From: Aquanectria penicillioides
Lineage: Eukaryota; Ascomycota; Sordariomycetes; Hypocreales; Nectriaceae
Reading direction: 5' to 3'
Assembly (NCBI GenBank): GCA_003415625.1
Contig: PYIU01000005.1
Coordinates: 439,001 to 503,000 of the forward strand
Length of the DNA: 64,000 nt
Shown piece after piece: positions 24,505 through 36,187 of the stretch (its first letter is position 1; the number at the start of each line of letters is the position of its first letter). A program made the translations under genes and the position numbers. The notes under the pieces are model-generated. The model searched no databases, was not told the origin of the DNA, and saw nothing but the letters and a program-made list of their open reading frames with translations.

Positions 24505-25386
24505 ATGTATCAAAATGAGAAATCACCCCCCTTGGCTTGGTCTGGACACTCTAGTCAGCCACACGGCCTTACCCGAAGCATTTTGGAGAAAATGCAGATG
24601 AATACGAAGCCCACCCTGGGCATCGCTCTGACAATACCTTCAGTCTTCATCGCCCAATTGATCGGACAATTGAGGCCCGAATTCGTTCTCATTGATATGG
24701 AACATTCTCCAATCTCTGCTGAAACCATGACGCAGCTGGTTCACGCAATTGTTGCCTCATCCAGGGGTTCCAGTTTCCCGATCGTGCGGGTACCCTCTCA
24801 AGCAGTGGAATGGATTAAATGGTCACTAGATAGTGGAGCAGCGGGTATTGTCATTCCGATGGTCAATAACGAGGAGGAAATGAAGAAAGTGCTCGAATGT
24901 TCTCTTTTCCCACCTCGAGGCAAACGAAGCTTTGGTCCATCGAGAGCTCCTTGGGGTTTACCCGGGGGGCCACAAGGGGGGGTTGATGCCTATCTCAAGG
25001 CAGCCATGGACGGCCAAGTTGCCATATTTCCAATGATAGAGTCCGTGGAAGGGGTATCTAACGTTGAGGACATTATGTCCCTTCCAGGAGTCAGTGGTGT
25101 TTTCGTTGGTCCTATTGACTTGCGCTTCTCCCTTGGATTGACTGGTGTGGATGGGACCGAGGCGAGTTACATATCGTCATTACAAAAGGTCTGCAAAACT
25201 GCTAAGGATATGGGGAAGGTAGTCGGGTCTATTGCAATGGGAGATGGTGCTATTAAAGCGCGCTTATTTGAAGGAATGAACTTCTTGGTCGTTGCAGCGG
25301 ATGTCGGAGTAATGACAAGTGGTTTCAAAAATGAGTTAGACAATGCGACGGAGATTGTCACAACTCACCACCGTCATCTTCTCTAG
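24505..25386 (+). CDS. HpcH/HpaI family aldolase
   Basis: Intronless, about 293 residues. Class II pyruvate-type aldolase that splits (or makes) 4-hydroxy-2-oxoacids. Motifs: VLIDMEHSPIS near residue 60, IVRVPS with the conserved Arg, the metal-binding Glu in FPMIESVEGV, and the GPIDLRFSLG block with the metal-binding Asp. Two in-frame Met codons exist before the domain (24505 and 24595). I chose 24505 because relatives have a leader of this kind ending in a Leu-x-x-Lys-Met-Gln segment. Its upstream gap is about 300 bases with no gene. Placed next to a 2-hydroxyacid dehydrogenase, it suggests retro-aldol cleavage as a late catabolic step. Confidence 0.92.
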   Translation: MYQNEKSPPLAWSGHSSQPHGLTRSILEKMQMNTKPTLGIALTIPSVFIAQLIGQLRPEFVLIDMEHSPISAETMTQLVHAIVASSRGSSFPIVRVPSQAVEWIKWSLDSGAAGIVIPMVNNEEEMKKVLECSLFPPRGKRSFGPSRAPWGLPGGPQGGVDAYLKAAMDGQVAIFPMIESVEGVSNVEDIMSLPGVSGVFVGPIDLRFSLGLTGVDGTEASYISSLQKVCKTAKDMGKVVGSIAMGDGAIKARLFEGMNFLVVAADVGVMTSGFKNELDNATEIVTTHHRHLL

Positions 25387-25640
25387 TGGCAGTCAGGCTC
25401 AGTTTGAAACCACCAATATTTCTATCTTATTATAAAACAGATTCTACGTCTCTAAAATTAAAAGGCTCCCCGAGGCAAATCCCGCATTCAATAAAACTCA
25501 CACAAGTTAGTAGCAACAATGAAGAAGGAAATAATGGGTGGTAATTGTGACATAAGCGAAGACCCTAGGGACTTGATCTTGGTGTATTTCAGATTGGGAA
25601 GATATTAGGTGAGACTTTCGTATTCTAATAGCCATGTCAT

Positions 25641-27274
25641 CTATATACGAGACGATTCTGACCTGTTAACCACCTGGCCTCGGACGCTTTCCAAATTTAA
25701 ACATCTCAAATCAAGCTGGTCCAGACTTGTCACTCCAAGAAGTCTCATTGTAGTCTGTATCTCGTCACTCAGAACTAAACAATCAAAGTTAGATCTGCAA
25801 GTTTCGATTATTTTCCTGTTTCCAGGATGCACTTACTCTCGATAGCCTTGAGAACCCCCTCCGTTCCATAAGCGCTCATCGCATACAGAAATCCACGCCC
25901 GATTCCCACTGCCTTTGCTCCGAGGCAGAGCGCTTTCACAACGTCAGTGCCGCGCGTAACCCCTCCATCGACATATACGTCAATTTTGTCACAGATCTCC
26001 GGGTGGGTATTTCTCAGTTCAAGAAGAATTTGCACTGGACTTGGGGCATAGTCCAGTTGGCGCCCTCCGTGGTTACTCAGATAAACGCCGTCCACGTCGT
26101 ATTTAGTTGCTTCAACGGCATCTTCTACAGTTTGAATGCCTTTCAGCACAATGGGCTTACTGCCCCAGCATTGTCTAATCCAAGCGAGATCAGACCACTC
26201 GAGAGTTGAACAATGGACACCCCGCAACGTCCCAGCCTCTTGGCCTGGAAGCCGGGGTCCTCTGGACATTGAAGCTGCTTCGCGAAAATCTTTTTGGCTT
26301 TGCAAAGCTTTGAATCGATCGTCGTCATCTCTTTTTCCTATTACTGCTGAGTCAACAGTAATTACAAGAGCGCTGAATCCAGACTTTCTGGCTTGTTTAA
26401 TGAGTCCCTCAGCATCACTCTTGACCTTCGGTACGTATAGTTGAAAGAACAACGCCCCTCCTCGACGTTCGGTGTCACTATTGAAGCAATTCATCACTTC
26501 TGCTGGGGCCACAGATGAATACGTACACACACACTGTGGAATTGCCATCCGGGCAGCTCCACGAGCAAGACAATATTCTCCATCTTGGTGACCAAGACGT
26601 GCAGCAGCAGCAGGTGCAATGAAAATAGGCATTGAGCTCGCTGCTCCCATGATAGAACAACCCATGGATACTTTAGCAACATTTCGGAGAACGCGAGGCC
26701 GGAGGCCGATCCGGGACCAGTCAGATCGGTTGCGGCGAAGGGCGGACAGTGTCTCTGCTCCGCTATTGAAATACATTGCAGCCTTCGGCGAAAGAAAGGC
26801 ATGGCTCGTCTTTTCAAAGTCATCCAAGGACTTACAAGCCGCAAGTGGCAAGGTATTGCCAGCGGCCGTTGATGCAAGATGTTCGTGGCCCACATTCTTC
26901 ATAGCGGGTGCTTGAAGTGGCGGAGAGCGCAAGTCAGTTACTGGACCGAGTGTCTCAACTATTTCCCGTCAGCTCATGCCTCTTTGGCAATGATACATGC
27001 ATTTTAAGGTTCTACCTGTCTCTGGGTTGTTTTCAAGAGTCCCATGGGGATGGATTGGCTCGAACTCTTCCGTAGCATCCTGCGTTTGAATTTAGCTCCA
27101 TCTCTCACTGATCTTTGACTGTGATTGACGAACGCCTCCTGCATGTCTTAAAATAGAATCTGGACCCCCGGGATGGCTGTCGACAAGCTTTGTGACATCG
27201 TAGGCGATTCCGGAAATGATAACCCAGCACGACTGCCTCGAGTTATGTGCTGCGATTTCAACAAGAGTCGGCAT
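25641..27274 (-). CDS. Flavocytochrome b2-like 2-hydroxyacid dehydrogenase (cytochrome b5 + FMN domains)
   Basis: Oxidises an L-2-hydroxyacid to a 2-oxoacid, in the family of yeast L-lactate:cytochrome c reductase. The N-terminal cytochrome b5 domain shows the heme ligands in LVDSHPGGPDSIL and, after an intron, FEPIHPHG. The FMN-barrel domain has CTYSSVAP, FFQLYVPK, ITVDSAVIGKRD, PIVLKGIQ and SNHGGRQLDYAP, so the catalytic Tyr, Asp, Lys, His and Arg are all in place. A late exon after an intron (about 25778-25835) finishes the barrel with LSDEIQTTMRLLG. The start is the ATG at 27274; the upstream in-frame codon at 27325 is TTG. The substrate is probably a cluster-specific hydroxyacid rather than lactate, but that is inference. 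Confidence 0.92.
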
Positions 27275-27737
27275 GTTCTTGTTGAAGCTACTGTCTTCGT
27301 TGCCGGTGATTGTGACCAGAAACAATCGTGCCAGTGAATAGATTATATTCCCTCTCTTGCAACTTCGAATGTTAAGAAAAAAAAAAGGGATTTCTCGTGT
27401 CGGATTAACTCGTGTTTAGTTCCAGCCGTCATAATATCTGAAACTGGCCCGGAAGCATTTTCCGTGGCCCAGAACATATGAGGTGCGATGGGCGGACCAA
27501 CAAGGAACACTCTGAGCGCCTACAGAACCACTAACTTGAGATAATTTACTTCATTCTGGCCCCGCTTTTATTCCAAGGCGGGCCGGGGTCTGTACTCGGC
27601 AAGTGATTGCCCGGGCATGCGAACGTCGTGGAATCGTCATCTGTGTTCAAGTGGTGTATAAGTATTGCATCCCGTGTAAATACTTTCTTTTAGGTCCGTG
27701 CTCATCTTCTCAAATCATATCTCCGTTTCAGAATACA
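27275..27737. promoter_or_regulatory. Shared promoter region, 2-hydroxyacid dehydrogenase and MFS 1
   Basis: About 460 bases between divergent starts. Contains GCCCGGAAGC near 27447, but no full TCCGGA. Confidence 0.45.
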
Positions 27738-29403
27738 ATGTCTAAACTATCAGGAACTAACCGTCCTGGAAATGCACGGCATTATACCTGGCGCATCGTC
27801 GCCTATGTCGTGGTCATGTCATTGGGATCCTTCGCATATGGATACATGGCCAGCATAATTGGTACGACGATCGGACAACCTTCATTCCGCGAGTATATGG
27901 GCTCAGAGCTCATCCAAGGTCATCAGCTCGGCTTGGTCGTTGGGATGTATTACGCTGGAGGCGTAATTGGTGCGTGTGTGTCTGCGCCGCTCTCAGAACG
28001 GCTTGGACGAAAATGGACAGCATTCATTGGCTCGTTCATGACACTGATCTTCAGCGGTCTTCTCGCCGGCTCTGTAAACCCAAGCATGTTTATCGCATTC
28101 CGATTCTTTGTCGGGTTGTCGTACGTTCAACAAAAAGGTTCCCGGCGCGGGCTACTCTGCTAATCAATTTAGGTCCACAATACTCTTCACTGTGATTCCG
28201 ATGTGGTTAACTGAGACCGTCCCCCCTGAAGGCCGTGGAATACTTGTTGACGCTCATCCAATCCTGATCAACTTTGGCTATTGTATCGCATCATATGTCG
28301 GCGTCGGTTTCTACTATGTCCATGGGAAAAACCAACAGTGGAGGGGCCCATTAGCCATTGGGTGCTTGCCATCGCTTTTGGCTATTGTCACAATTCCCTT
28401 CCTTCCCGAAAGTCCTCGCTGGCTGCTTATGCGTGAAAGGGAAGATGAAGCGTGGGCGATTGTCAGGGATCTTCATAAAGATTCCAGTGACATAAATCAC
28501 ACATATGCTACACAAGAATTTGCTGAGATGAAGCAGCAGATTGAAGTCGATCGAAAAATGAAGGTCACCTACCTAGATATAATCAGAGAACCATCACATC
28601 GAAAGAGAATGCTAGTTAGCGGGGCGTTAGTATTCTTCCTTCAGGGTTCTGGAGCCCTTATCATTAATAGTTAGTGTCCTTTCATCAACCTTTATCACGG
28701 CCGATTAACCAATATTCTAGACTATGGTGTTTATCTATACGCTGCTCTGGGGTTTGACGCTGAAAAACAGCTTCTTTTCCAAGCTGGTTGGGTGGCAGTG
28801 GGTGCTGCTGTAAACTGGGCTGCAGTTTTGATAGTGGACAGAATGCCCCGGCCTTGGTTAATAACGATGGGGTTTATTGGCTGTCTCTGTTGTCTAATTG
28901 CAGAAGCAACCATCCAGGCGACGTCACTCAATAGCAATAATGAAAACGCTCTCAGGGCCGGCGTTGCTATGCTTTACATATTTGTGTTCTTCTATGGGTT
29001 TTTCCTCGATGGATCTACATTCTGTGAGTATTTTTCTCTTATCGTTGTTTTCAGCTCTGATGTATCTCCAGTCTACATTGGGGAGATCTTCCCGAATCAC
29101 CTACGAGCCTTCGGTATGACATTTTCTATGGCGCTCCTGAACTTGCTCAATATTGTGTGGCAAATTCCGGGACAGGTTGCTCTCGAAACCGTCGAGTGGA
29201 AATACTACCTGCCTTTTATCATTTTAACAACCTTCTCCGTCATTATCGTACCACTAACATTCCCCGACACCCGAAACATGGCACTTGAAGACATTGCTAC
29301 ACTATTCGGCGATAAGTTAGCAGTCGACGAAATGGGCACCAAGGAATCAGAGAAGGCCGTAGGTGTTTTATATCAGCACGCCGAGGACAAGGGTTTTGTT
29401 TAG
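27738..29403 (+). CDS. MFS transporter 1, sugar-transporter family
   Basis: Twelve-helix major facilitator of the sugar porter family. Visible hallmarks: SLGSFAYGYMASIIG in TM1, SERLGRKW between TM2 and TM3, PESPRWLLMRERED after TM6, and YIGEIFPNHLRAFG in TM10. The PETKG-type end is replaced by FPDTRNMALEDIATLFGD. Introns are inferred near 28122-28172, 28669-28720 and 29023-29070; the last, about 48 bases, is a multiple of three, so its frame stays open. The start is the ATG at 27738. It is divergent from the 2-hydroxyacid dehydrogenase. Uptake of the pathway substrate, or a catabolic acid, is plausible. Confidence 0.9.
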
Positions 29404-29508
29404 TTTCACTAGCACATAGCTTCGCTTCGGCCAAATAGACACGAGTCATCACACTTCTATGTTTGTACCATCTTCAGTGAAGTTTTGTTTGCTACTCTAG
29501 ATGTAACA

Positions 29509-30315
29509 TCAGAGTTTTGCGAGAATTTCAGGCTGCCATAGTTGTATCAATGGACCATCCACTCCATAAACGGGATCTTCTTCAGGCATTTCAACATTCT
29601 TGATGACGTCTCTAAATTCCAAAGCAGAACTTTTACCCATCTCGTTTCTCCACTTGGGACATCCCTACAGACATTAGATGATGATGGTGTAGGAGTATAG
29701 GGTGATGACATTTCTTACCTGAGGATAGACGCCGATGTAACGGTAATTTGAAGAGCTGTTCAGAGACGAATGCGCAGTTCCAGCTGGAAGAACGATAACA
29801 TCACCTTTTTTGACATTGACCTCCAGCCCCTTTCCATCCTTAATCTGGCCTAGTAATAGGGTAGAGTGACCCTGAAATATGCCTAACCATCCAAGAAACT
29901 TTAGATGTGAACTCTCTAATGAAATGGAATGATCTCATACCGTAGCATTCGTGAGTATTGGGATGAAAATGTCGGATCCCAATGTGACCCCATGTTCCCT
30001 GCGACAGTCAGTCTACGCAATCGGAATTGCCCCATGTTAGATAGAAATTACCCGTTTTTCCCATTTGTGAGACGTCAAAAACTGCGTAGCCGTTTCCTCG
30101 TTTAGTGGTTCTGGCAAGACACTCCGATAATGTAAAATTGGAAGTCTATTATTAGGGACATCCTTAGTCAAAGGAACAAAATAACACTGTACGTTGGTGC
30201 CCATTTTTGTCTGTCTTGATGTTGTAGCTTGTTCCATCTTGAGGTCTCCCTTGGCGGCACTACCAGGGTCTGTTAAATGCTCGTTATCAGAGATAAGTAG
30301 TCGCTGGGTGGACAT
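29509..30315 (-). CDS. Cupin-domain protein
   Basis: Single-domain cupin. Both motifs are complete: motif 1 is the HxH(x4)E(x6)G pattern in HFHPNTHECYG with the following Gly across an intron; motif 2 is GDVIVLPAGTAHSSLN. It therefore has a full metal-binding set of three His and one Glu. An N-terminal region of about 90 residues with no recognised domain precedes it, and a short tail GVDGPLIQLWQPEILAKL closes it. Introns lie near 30001-30049, 29882-29942 and 29667-29719. Function may be isomerase, dioxygenase or decarboxylase; the fold alone does not decide. The start is the ATG at 30315. It is divergent from MFS 2. Confidence 0.82.
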
Positions 30316-30692
30316 TCAAAACTTAGGTAAGATCACCAAGGTGGGGTGAGATATGTGACCCGGGCCGCCTCCCGGGCCGCTTCCGGACTAGAGACTCTCC
30401 TCCGCCTAGGCCCGTGTTTATCAACCCGGGATGCCTGGGGCCGAGGTTCCGCCTCCATTCAGATGAGTATATCGAAGCGAAGATCGGTCTAGACTAGGGC
30501 AATGGAAGCGCCCCCTGCTATGACCACAAACTATCACAACGATAAGTGCGGGCGTCGTTTTACACTAGATTCCTCACCTGTATATATTTTCATGGCTCTG
30601 CCATCACAAGCACACATCCCTTTTTGGAATCCTGCAGTCATCCACAAAACGAACTACACCCAACTTTCACTCCACCTTTGTGATCTGCTATC
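30316..30692. promoter_or_regulatory. Shared promoter region, cupin and MFS 2
   Basis: About 380 bases, GC-rich near 30360-30440. Two copies of CCCGGGCCGC lie 12 bases apart near 30359-30380, followed directly by TCCGGA at 30382-30387. Confidence 0.5.
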
Positions 30693-32625
30693 ATGTCCAC
30701 CCCCACCGACGCCCATCCAGTCCCCTCTAACCTTCAGGTCAATGGGGATGGAGCACACCTACATGACGAGAAATCCAATAAGACGCGTGAAGAGCCACTA
30801 GAGAGGGCTTCTAGCCACTCAAAGGGGACCATCATCTCTATGGATGGCGCGGCTGATGAGATGGAGTTTAACCTGAAGTTGATTGAGGAAATTATCGAAA
30901 CCATTGGCTTTGGTAAATTCCAATGGCAATTGACTCTGTCATGCGGGTTCGGGTTCTTAGTTGACCAGGTCAGACTCAGTCTTCGCCACGCTTTTTACAT
31001 GGATTCTAACTTCATGAGCATTAGATGCTACTTGTCGCCATCAGTCTCATCACACCTCAAGCAGCTATGGAATTCGGTCCTCGATATGATACACTACTTT
31101 CCGCTTCGCTTTATGCGGGATTGCTTATGGGTGCTATTATTTTGGGCGGATTGGCCGACAATCTGGGTCGAAGACTTGTCTGGCAAGCCTCAATTTTCGG
31201 TGTGTCCATTGTCAGCATGATTGCTGCAGCATCCCCAAACTGGAGTGCCTTGAATGTTTTCGTCGCTCTCATGGGTTTTTTTGGTGGTGGCAATCGTAAG
31301 TCAGCCTGTTCAGGCACAAAACCTTCCATTGGGGCAGAATCACGAAGCGTAAACCGCATGAATGAATACAAATTTTTATCTAACCATTCAAACTAGTGGC
31401 AATCGATCTCACAATACTTGCAGAGAGTATTCCTCGCCGGTGGTCGTTCATTCTTTCCGGTCTCGCCAGTATTTGGGGTCTTGGCAACGCTGTATCTGGA
31501 CTTATTGGTACCGATCTCCTCCATGCCATCAATTAACCTCACGTGAAACATTCAATTAATATCTGGTAGCCTGGCCACTCCTGGTTAACTTCGGCTGCGA
31601 GAGCGGTTCGACTCCTGCAAATTGCTCAAGATCAGAGAATATGGGCTGGAGATATCTTTATATCACACTTGGAGGCGTTTGCTTGATTATGGCCTTCATT
31701 CGGGCCCTTGTCATCCGATCTCGCGAGTCTCCAAGATGGCTAGTCACCTCTGGAAGACTTGATGAAGCTGTGAATGTTCTCAACAATATCAGTTCAATCA
31801 ATAAATCGGACTGCGTCGTAACTATCGACCAATTTGCGAATGCTGTTCCACAGCAAGTGCAAGTCAACTCGATCAAGGAGAACATGCGCCGGGCTGCACT
31901 GCTCTTTGAAGGGCGCAAGCAAATCCGTTTGATGGTATGCTTAATCTTGATGTGGGCTCTCATTGGAATTGCGTAAGTGTCTATTTTCTTCAACCTATTC
32001 AGCCTATCTTCAACATAGATGGACTCTAATTACTTAGATACCCCCTCTTTACAATCTTCCTACCGTATTACTTAGCCGCCCACGGTGCTGAGCTCGGAGA
32101 GACAAGCAATTACACTACTTATCGCGATTGGGCTATTTCGTCTGTTGTTGGTATCTTTGGGCCATTTGTCAGCATGTACATGATTTCGACGCGCTGGTTT
32201 AAATCAAAACTCTCGATACTCATCACAGGTGCGATTTGTGCGGCCTTTTCCGGAGCCTTCACATCTGTCCGCACTGCAGGTCAAAATATCGCTTTCTCAT
32301 CCATGGTTGGCTTCTGGCTTAATGCGGTATACGCCATTATTTATTCGTAAGTGCTTCATTGATCAACTTTGCTCTAGTTTTTTGCTAAAGGACGCGACAC
32401 AGATACACGCCACAGGCATTGAGTGTCCAGAATCGTGGTCTAGGAAACGGTCTGCTTATGGCTGTTGGCCGATTTGCATCTCTAAGTGCACCATTTATTG
32501 CGACATTCGGAGATGTCACAACATCGGCCCCAATCTGGGTTTCTTGTGGATGCTATGTGGCAATTGGGACAATCGCGATGTTCCTCCCCGTTGATACAGT
32601 CGCGTTCGACGAGAAATCAAACTAG
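30693..32625 (+). CDS. MFS transporter 2 (SV2/sugar-like)
   Basis: Twelve-helix major facilitator with an extended N-terminal hydrophilic leader of about 75 residues. Hallmarks: GFGKFQWQLTLSCGFGFLVD in TM1, SLYAGLLMGAIILGGLADNLGRR (TM2/3 loop), RSRESPRWLVTSGRLDEA after TM6, and NRGLGNGLLMAVGR in the C-terminal half. Five or more introns are inferred (for example near 31294-31395, 31505-31568, 31972-32038 and 32347-32402). Its layout is like fungal transporters annotated for organic acids or sugars. The start is the ATG at 30693. Substrate not determinable. Confidence 0.88.
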
Positions 32626-33438
32626 TCTAAGCGAACATTTGATCAGTCAACGTGATACCAAACTTCCTTTCACCTCGCGATTACTATTCCAAAGCCCAGC
32701 TGCGTGTCAATGTAGCTTCTCTTTATCCAAATAATATGACGCATTTATTTTACGTTGATTGTGGTGATACTGAGATTGCCAGAGTGCGTAGGTGGTGAAA
32801 AAGTCCACAACCTCGCTGTAACAAACATAGCTTCTGCAACGCAATGACAGCATGGATGTTGTAGATTTAATCACCGAGGAGTGTAGCTTTAGCCCTTGCG
32901 TGGTCGAATTTATCTCAGGTGCCTTCACATTATAGTCAGAGACAGCAAACTATGACCACTTTCTAGGTATCTCAAAACCCAAGAGCATCCTATTACAGAA
33001 TCTAGGATAATAGTAAAATATTGTGTACAACCAAAATACAATTTGTAGACCAACATAAAATTGATAATCGGAAGTTCTCGTGGGACTTACTTGTCTAGAA
33101 TATGTTTTTAGAGTTGATATTAATAATTTCGGCGCGACATGAGAATTGCGTGCGGGGTGATCGAATCCATTGTACTTATAGGCTATAGCCCACCCCTTGC
33201 CATTGAGGTGCAAGTGGTAAACATCTCGTCTCTCTAAAACCAGTGATTTAATAGATACACCTATCAACCAATTTCCTTTGTTGAAGTTACTGACGAATGT
33301 GCTGATTCACTTACAGACCTAGAACGTTCGAGCCTCGCCATAACAATCAATATCGTTCTCAGATTCACGTCCGCCATACTAAGTAACGCGAATACCATTT
33401 TTTCTAATTTATCTATAGTATTTCCTCATCTAGTTCAA
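32626..33438. other. Intergenic, convergent
   Basis: About 810 AT-rich bases between the 3' ends of MFS 2 and BVMO 3. Short open frames on the minus strand have no recognisable motifs. I see no gene. Confidence 0.55.
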
Positions 33439-35601
33439 CTAGGCTTGAATGGCGCCGTGTGCTGAACCATTGAGGGCACGAGAAATTGGCGATTCTGTGG
33501 TACAAGGTTTCCATCCGTTTATACTAGTGGATGGAAGTTCGCCCCTATTTTGTCCAGAACTCTTCTCCTCCCCCTCCTCGCTTGTGAAGCATTCTCTTGG
33601 GAGTGGTGTACTCTTATGTAGATAGAAACTCAGGTCAGAGTCCTTTGCAGGTAGCGTTGTCGTTGTGTGCAAACTCTCCCACTGTTGTATACCGAGCGGG
33701 TCAAGCTCTGGACTCTCAATCCATGAGATTCCTTGGTTCCAGTAGGCATACCTTTCTTTTTCATAGGCCCATTGGTAATCTTCCCATCGGTTTTCGGCTA
33801 GAACTTGTATGTAATGGAGCGAGCTTCCGGGCCACAACGCGGTGACTTTGCCATTTGTACCCTTCTTAACTGCGATGACAGTGAGTAATCCGACCTTCAT
33901 CCCTCTCAGAGAGTATAAATACTTACACCAGCTTCGGCATGTCCCAGTCCATACCATTTCTTGCATAAATGATTGTGTATGATCATCAAAGTCCCTTTGC
34001 GCATCGGGGAGCACGTCAAAAGCCTTCACCTTCTGTCGGATCATTTTACGCAGGAGTCGAATAAAGTAGTCACTTGTAGCTTCAAGTGATCCTGTGAAAC
34101 ATTTAGAACCACAGTCTCCTAAACTCATCTCTGGCAATCTTACCCATCAAGCTTCCGTTGGAGATCGGCGTATTGGGTCCCAAAAATATGAAGTAATTGG
34201 GGAACCCGGACACTCCTGTCCCCAGATATGAGACGGGAGTTTCGGCCCACAAGTCTTGCAGGTTGATGTTGTTCCGACCATAAATTGGAAATCGAGGCCG
34301 GAATGTGGTGTTAAATCCTGTGGCCGTGACAAGAACATCGGCTGGGTACTCCTTTCCACCAGCAACCACACCGTTCGTTGTGATTCTATCAATTGCGTCA
34401 AATATGGGTTCCACGTTCGGCTTCTGCAAGGCTACCAGGAAACTCTCGCCAGGATTAATGCGCCGGCAACCAGCCTCGAAAGATGGAATGAGCTTTTCTT
34501 GAAGACCTTCGTCCGGGATCAATGACCTCATCCGAGCTTCGAATTTCCCTCGCATCTCCATCTGCTCTGGGCTGTTTTTGATAAAGCCCCGAAACATTCC
34601 ATTGAAGTGATCTTCGTATTCCTTGCGAACTTTGAGATAGAATTCCGAGTCAAGGATAAAGTTATCCTTTTCTTCCTCCAGATACGTATAGTTGGATGTT
34701 TTCCCGGCAGGAAGTGCCACCGGCGGAGATATCCAAGACGGCGTGCGAATATAGACATTGATTTTGGAACCAATAGGCTGAAGTTGTGGTAGAAGTTGAA
34801 CACCGCTAGCACCAGACCCGATAATTGCAATGTTCTTGCCTTTGATATCAATTGAGGAGTCCCATGCTGCAGTATGCAGTCGAGGGCCTGAGAATGTCGA
34901 CAGGCCGTCAATTGCAGGGAACTGAGGATGATTCAAAATGCCTCCAGCATTAACCAAGATCTCGGATTCCACGGTTAGTCCATTTTCGATTTTGGTTATC
35001 CAGGTCCCGGACTCTTCACACCAGGTTGCTGAAGCAACTTTACTGTTGTAGTTGATGAATTGTTCTAGCTGGAAGTGACGAGCGACAGCTTTCAGGTAAC
35101 CTTTAATTTCAGTAGAAGAGGCGTAACTGAGATACTCATGAGTGAGGAAGAACGGAGTGTTTAGATCTAAATTATGGCTTACAATTCTGACCAGTATGGA
35201 TTTGGAGCAAATGAAAATTGATAGCAGTGACTTGGAACATCACAAGCACAGCCTGAATAAGTCAATGAGAAAGCTCCACAATACGGGACCTAGTACAGAC
35301 CTGGATAAACATTCTCATGCCAGGTACCTCCCAGTTCAAGGTTTTTCTCATAGATCTGAAAGTCCACGTGGTCTTCCAAATGTGTTTGCAATTTGTATGC
35401 TAAGTAACAGCTCAATTAGTCTCGATTTCATTGCCATGTCAATCTCCCTTTTTGAAACTTACCCATTAAAAGCCCAGAGACTCTGAAATTAATTTCACGG
35501 TCAGTCCCGATATGTAATTCCATACAACGAAGTATAACTCACCCAGCACCAATAATAGTGCAACGCAGACGCCGGGGCTGGGGGCAACTTGGGGAGGTCA
35601 T
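33439..35601 (-). CDS. Baeyer-Villiger-type flavin monooxygenase 3
   Basis: FAD-dependent BVMO. Exons join to give CTIIGAGVSGLLM (first nucleotide fold), ELGGTWHENVYPGCACDVPSH and FAPNPYWSE. The signature is FSGPRLHTAAWD, a full FxGxxxHxxxW(D) match, followed by IAIIGSGASGVQLLP and VTATGFNTTFRPRFP. The C-terminal exons carry WTGTCRSWCK and ALWPGSSLHYIQ, shared with BVMO 2. The final exon has an unusual hydrophilic tail of roughly 60 residues (Ser/Glu/Thr-rich, after FYLHKSTPL). The start is the ATG at 35601, leading into a Pro/Arg-rich leader. Six or so introns. It is downstream of the FAD oxidase on the same strand. Confidence 0.9.
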
Positions 35602-36187
35602 TTTCGTCTTAGTGCAGGAGACTTGGATACAAAACACGATAATAGCTGGCACAGAATCTCACCAAAGCCCCTGTTCAAGTACTTGGATACCCCCTCGGGT
35701 ATGTTTGGGATCAATGCGGAAATGTCCCAGACCAAGAGCGGGCCGGCCGGGCCAAGCGTATCGCCCTTCTGACACGGACCGGGCGGTCCGGATTTGGAGC
35801 GCCCGCCTGATCGCGATGGCATGGCAAGAATTTCCTATCAGACCCTAAGATCATATGTCATAAGCGATATCATATGCAATAGTCGATTCTTCCCAGATTC
35901 CGATTGGCCTAGGCCAGGCTCCTACTCCTACCAAGATCTTTGGCTCCAGATGAAGATATCATAACATCTTGATCCGCTACTCTATACCTAGCACGATCGG
36001 GAAAATCGGGGAGTTTGAATCTAATCTAATTTTGATACATAATAATTTGAGATACTGTTGATCGGGGTGTGCCTGAATGCCACCAGGGTCAACGAGCAGA
36101 CACAACGCTCTCGGGGTTATAGTTGGATACCAATTACTGTTACACAACGTTTTCATTGCTGTATATTTCTATCTTCTGGGCTGTATT
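35602..36187. other. Intergenic upstream of BVMO 3
   Basis: About 590 bases. Contains GC-rich palindromic sequence near 35743-35800 (GCCGGCC-type and GGACCGGGCGGTCC) and TCCGGA at 35787-35792. Likely promoter of BVMO 3 plus the terminator of the FAD oxidase. Confidence 0.45.

Noticed and set aside
32950..33267. Minus-strand 105-codon frame
   Set aside because: AT-rich, no motif, no plausible exons around it.
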